Assembly (NCBI GenBank): GCA_014338405.1
Contig: JTDE01001507.1
Location: forward strand, 46,551-110,550
Direction of reading: 5' to 3'
DNA length: 64,000 nucleotides
Origin: Paragonimus skrjabini miyazakii
Taxonomy: Eukaryota > Platyhelminthes > Trematoda > Plagiorchiida > Troglotrematidae
Both the position numbers and the translations under genes were made by a program. Shown here one piece after another: positions 62,129 to 64,000 of this stretch (positions are counted from its first letter, which is position 1; each line of letters opens with the position of its first letter). Under the pieces are notes generated by a model. That model ran no database searches and was not told the origin of the DNA. It saw nothing but the letters and a program-made list of their open reading frames with translations.

Positions 62129-63774
62129 ATTCTGACATCGATGTGACAGCGGTTAGCAGGAATTTCGTAAGTTCACACCATTGATATAATTCTGTTCTTG
62201 ATGAGTGGGAGCTATAACCGTAGCCGTTAAGTACACGTCAGAATTAATGTAAACATTGTGGCAAGCGATTGGTTATCGTCAACGAGGTGATTATTCTCTC
62301 CAAAACTCTCGAAACTTACACTGGTAATGATGTCTCTACTAAAAGACAATGGACACTGTATGGCGATTCGTGTAAAAAACTTCCCCACAGTGACGGCAGT
62401 GCAGCGAACACCTTAAGTGCAGATGAAGTGACAAACAATAAACGATCCAAGCCTACAAGGTAGCTAGTCCTTGAAGCCATCTTTGCCGTTAAACATAAAG
62501 AGGCTGTAAGCCTTGAACTTTTATATACTTCGATGAGCTACACTTGTCCATCTCCTTTGAAGGGAATCATGAAAAAAACACCCTTTTTAGAATAGTTGTT
62601 GAAAACCTGCCTTCTGAAGAGAAACCAAAAAGCAACTAGATCGAACGTCACCGCAGCTGACACGGTATTCTGACATGAACGAGCAACGGTGAGCAGACGA
62701 TTGGAGAAGTCAAACATTATATAAGCATCATCGATGCGTAGTGGTCAAGTCCTGCAACCGTTGAATGTTGAGGAGAAAATAGTGAGGCTATACATTTAGT
62801 CTGTTAACGAGAGACGAACATCACACCTGCACTAGAAATGTCTCAAGTGGGCTAATGCCAGTCGGGCGCTAACGACATGTGCGGAAATATTTTCCCCAGC
62901 ACTGCTGCCAGCAGTGACACAACCCCAAAGGCGAATAAAACATCCGACTAAATCCTGATTCTCATTACTCACAGTGAGCATAAGCAGAAACCACCATCAG
63001 TTTTGGAGGAGCACATTGTACTTACAAGCCGCAAAGCATATATCACTTAGTATAAAAACTATTAAATCGGCTTAGCACGATGAAACCCGCAAGAGCGCAA
63101 TATCAAGGGAAACAAGAATACAGTAAGGCTGAATTGTTTTATGCTTAAGGCAATGAGAACTCACCAGACCGTAGGCAACGGCAATGACGATCACTACCAC
63201 TCGCACCACATAACGTATGGCCGATACCGAGGGATACTGCATACCTGCGTAGACAGTGTGCAGTTGTCTGTACAAAGTGAAGAGAGCATGTAGGTTAGAA
63301 ACTTATCCGATTGCATTTGGCAATCATTAACGGTAACTACCAAAGCATCTACAAATTTCTGCGCTCGAGCAAACAAGCACAATCATAATATTACATCCGA
63401 CAAGTATGCAAAGAAAACGTACAAATGAGGTGTGCAAACCCCAGCGAACAGAACAGGACTTTTGCGAACATTTGTTTACACACAACAGAATGAGTACGGT
63501 AGAATTGAGCACGGTTGGCGGCATCCGAAACGGATTAGCTTGTCAAAATGACTGAAACCAAGGGATGTCTGTGCTTTTACCATCACCGAAATTGGCTTAC
63601 GCTGCACCACTTGCGGTTCTACCCACACACTACACATCCAGTAAAAACTCGAAGAAATAAGACTAGTAGGTGTGTCCATTCGATCAATGCTGGTTAGCAA
63701 ATCAATCAGCCAGTACGAAAAGAAAACCCGTATCTCTCGAAAACTAAACAGAGAAAGAGCCCCAATGACAAGAT
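53270..63774 (-). CDS. SLC38A10: SLC38A10-like putative sodium-coupled neutral amino acid transporter, 5' partial
   Basis: Member of the amino acid/auxin permease superfamily; vertebrate SLC38A10 is a multi-pass membrane protein of Golgi and vesicle membranes that handles neutral amino acids and has an unusually long C-terminal tail. Four exons (63267-63165, 60375-60190, 57196-57073, 55125-53270) join in phase and reproduce the second half of the membrane domain with the same spacing as the human protein: for example 24 residues between PSV and GFFGYV, and 24 from R-F-R/K to the I/V-E before the penultimate helix. Two tentative upstream exons (63774-63601, 63458-63423) would add the preceding helices, but their junction is out of phase as read. 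The first half of the transporter lies beyond the window. The long tail is what separates A10 from other SLC38 members, hence the symbol. Substrate is inferred from family only. Confidence 0.85.
55126..57072 (-). other. SLC38A10-like intron (1.9 kb), no element recognised
   Basis: GT at 57072-57071, AG at 55127-55126. It includes a hydrophobic open stretch at 55304-55220 that could be an alternative exon (see findings), and at about 56110-56170 a short plus-strand frame with F-T-Y-L-G that hints at a LINE remnant. Nothing else was seen. Confidence 0.7.
57073..57196 (-). CDS. SLC38A10: SLC38A10-like internal exon (loop and start of penultimate helix region)
   Basis: Acceptor TTTTTTGTTTTCCAG|AGT and donor AACAAAA|GTAGGC. 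It encodes 41 residues at phase 0 and ends one base into the next codon. The sequence runs SPSLTIDGETGEDGSVPTKRF, a hydrophilic loop, then RLMTVGILITCFLLSLTTN, a membrane helix, matching the human order loop, P-P-x-R-F, hydrophobic stretch. Both junction phases agree with the neighbouring exons. Confidence 0.88.
57197..60189 (-). other. SLC38A10-like intron (3.0 kb), no element firmly recognised
   Basis: GT at 60189-60188, AG at 57198-57197. A plus-strand frame of 125 codons (58203-58580) has a faint likeness to the end of LINE endonuclease domains, but not enough to call it. Confidence 0.7.
60190..60375 (-). CDS. SLC38A10: SLC38A10-like internal exon with the GFFGYVAF motif
   Basis: 62 codons, phase 0 at both ends; acceptor TTTTGGAGTTAG|TTT and donor CACCGT|GTAAGAC. 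It reads FGFFGYVAFVDSGDLPGNV, then YPNNVFTFVVQAGFLFTIT and SIPLVLFPLRQSLHSFLFHR, which lines up with the human helix-loop-helix around GFFGYVSF..GNVL..FP and PCRQAL. The GFFGYV/GYxxF segment and the P-x-R-Q pair are hallmarks of this transporter superfamily. Confidence 0.9.
61150..61700 (-). mobile_element. Non-LTR (LINE) 3' fragment, decayed, third copy
   Basis: On the minus strand the frame ending at 61499 reads DVSTRIESALANLSHLCHYK, then VHLLIKDRACNICVKLIF and ARDLEHSFERCL. This parallels the LINE pattern E-I-x-x-R-I-x-K-A-R-x-A-F-x-N-L-R-H-L-W, R-L-S-x-K-G-R-V-Y-x-x-x-V-R-x-V-L-L-Y, and L-L-x-F-D-H-R-C-L. Further down, about 61400, IPRRAFGKCAS resembles the P-R-R-A-L-F block. The element is in the same orientation as the SLC38A10-like gene and lies inside its intron. 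Confidence 0.65.
62041..62126. repeat. (TA)43 microsatellite
   Basis: 86 bases of uninterrupted TA in the SLC38A10-like intron. Self-complementary, so likely polymorphic and prone to cruciform formation. Confidence 0.99.
63165..63267 (-). CDS. SLC38A10: SLC38A10-like internal exon (helix preceding GFFGYV)
   Basis: 34 codons plus one base; acceptor CACTTTGTACAG|A and donor GGTCTG|GTGAGT. It reads QLHTVYAGMQYPSV, then SAIRYVVRVVVIVIAVAYGL, equivalent to Q-V-L-P-T-Y-D-S-L..P-S-V and the following helix in the human protein. It joins exon 60375-60190 at phase 0, giving AYGL-FGFFGYV. Confidence 0.85.
63423..63458 (-). CDS. SLC38A10: Tentative 36-base micro-exon of the SLC38A10-like gene
   Basis: Reads PVLFAGVCTPH and joins exon 63267-63165 in phase to give PHLQLHTVY, similar to the P-I-F-G-M-S-F-A-C-Q-S-Q-V-L-P-T-Y segment of the human protein. 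The donor is TT|GTACGT. The acceptor GCAAAAG is weak, and the phase does not fit the donor chosen for the upstream exon, so the boundaries need transcript evidence. Confidence 0.45.
63601..63774 (-). CDS. SLC38A10: Tentative upstream exon of the SLC38A10-like gene
   Basis: An open stretch with 57 full codons, acceptor TTCTCAATTTAG|AT and strong donor GCAGC|GTAAGCC. It reads LVIGALSLFSFREIRVFFSY, then WLIDLL, corresponding to the family's L-P-L-S-L..(R)..I..F/L-S segment. Length to the next conserved block is within one residue of human. The phase at its 3' junction is not reconciled with the micro-exon. Confidence 0.5.
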
Positions 63775-63975
63775 CTAAATTGAGAATAAAGATATGTAAA
63801 ATGTAATACAAGAAGCATTTCAGTATACGAGTGCACGTGAGTGCATTCTAGAGAGGACAAGGATGAAAAACAAAATTCAGATCGGACTACGAAACAAACA
63901 GCTAAACCCTTCATCATACAATACACCAACAAATCTGAAGACAAGGTTAAAAGACCGAAGGCACCTAAATTGAGC
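63775..63975. other. Upstream part of the SLC38A10-like locus, unresolved
   Basis: Minus-strand hydrophobic open frames (for example about 63977-63880, LGAFGLLTLSSDLLVYCMM) may hold another exon, but no confident splice pair was found before the window ends. Confidence 0.3.
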
Positions 63976-64000
63976 ATATATATATATATATATATATATA
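63976..64000. repeat. (AT)n microsatellite running off the window end
   Basis: At least 25 bases of alternating AT, cut by the window edge. Confidence 0.95.

Larger units (their letters stand above)
60376..63164 (-). other. SLC38A10-like intron (2.8 kb) with LINE fragment and (TA)43
   Basis: GT at 63164-63163, AG at 60377-60376. It contains the LINE fragment and microsatellite listed separately. The rest is AT-rich without recognised content. Confidence 0.7.

Noticed and set aside
1..64000. CRISPR arrays, operons and bacterial-type regulation
   Set aside because: The window is a metazoan genome segment with spliced genes; no regularly spaced repeats exist beyond dinucleotide microsatellites.

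Overview
This window is eukaryotic and intron-rich, moderately AT-rich, and contains one 100-base assembly gap. The gene content and the decayed retroelements point to a flatworm, most probably a digenean trematode. The retroelements seen are a Penelope-like element with a GIY-YIG endonuclease, non-LTR 3' ends, a Ty3/gypsy relict and a tRNA-like SINE. The exact genus cannot be told from the sequence alone.

Only two protein-coding genes can be supported, and they converge. The first (+ strand, 2786-48196) is a tubulin polymerization-promoting protein (TPPP, p25-alpha family). It has three coding exons (2786-2973, 39916-40063, 48029-48196) that join in phase into a 167-residue protein. Its introns are about 36.9 kb and 8.0 kb, so about 1% of the locus is coding. 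The second (- strand, 53270 to at least 63774, 5' end outside the window) is an SLC38A10-like transporter of the amino acid/auxin permease superfamily. Four of its exons are well supported (63267-63165, 60375-60190, 57196-57073, 55125-53270) and two more upstream are tentative. Its last exon ends in a long, low-complexity tail.

The rest is intronic or intergenic DNA. TPPP intron 1 holds a Penelope-like 3' end (5120-5960, -), two SINE copies arranged as a hairpin (6423-6800), a pair of about 2.3-2.5 kb inverted repeat arms about 7 kb apart (12060-14576 and 21720-23930) that carry a conserved short reading frame, and a LINE 3' end just upstream of exon 2. Intron 2 holds a degraded Ty3/gypsy reverse transcriptase-RNase H and two more SINE copies. 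The 5 kb between the convergent genes holds a LINE 3' end and a GC-rich block with two related units. The SLC38A10 introns hold another LINE fragment and a (TA)43 microsatellite. Large stretches, notably 6.8-12 kb, 14.7-21.7 kb and 24-39 kb, show nothing recognisable. All retroelement copies are broken by stops or frameshifts.
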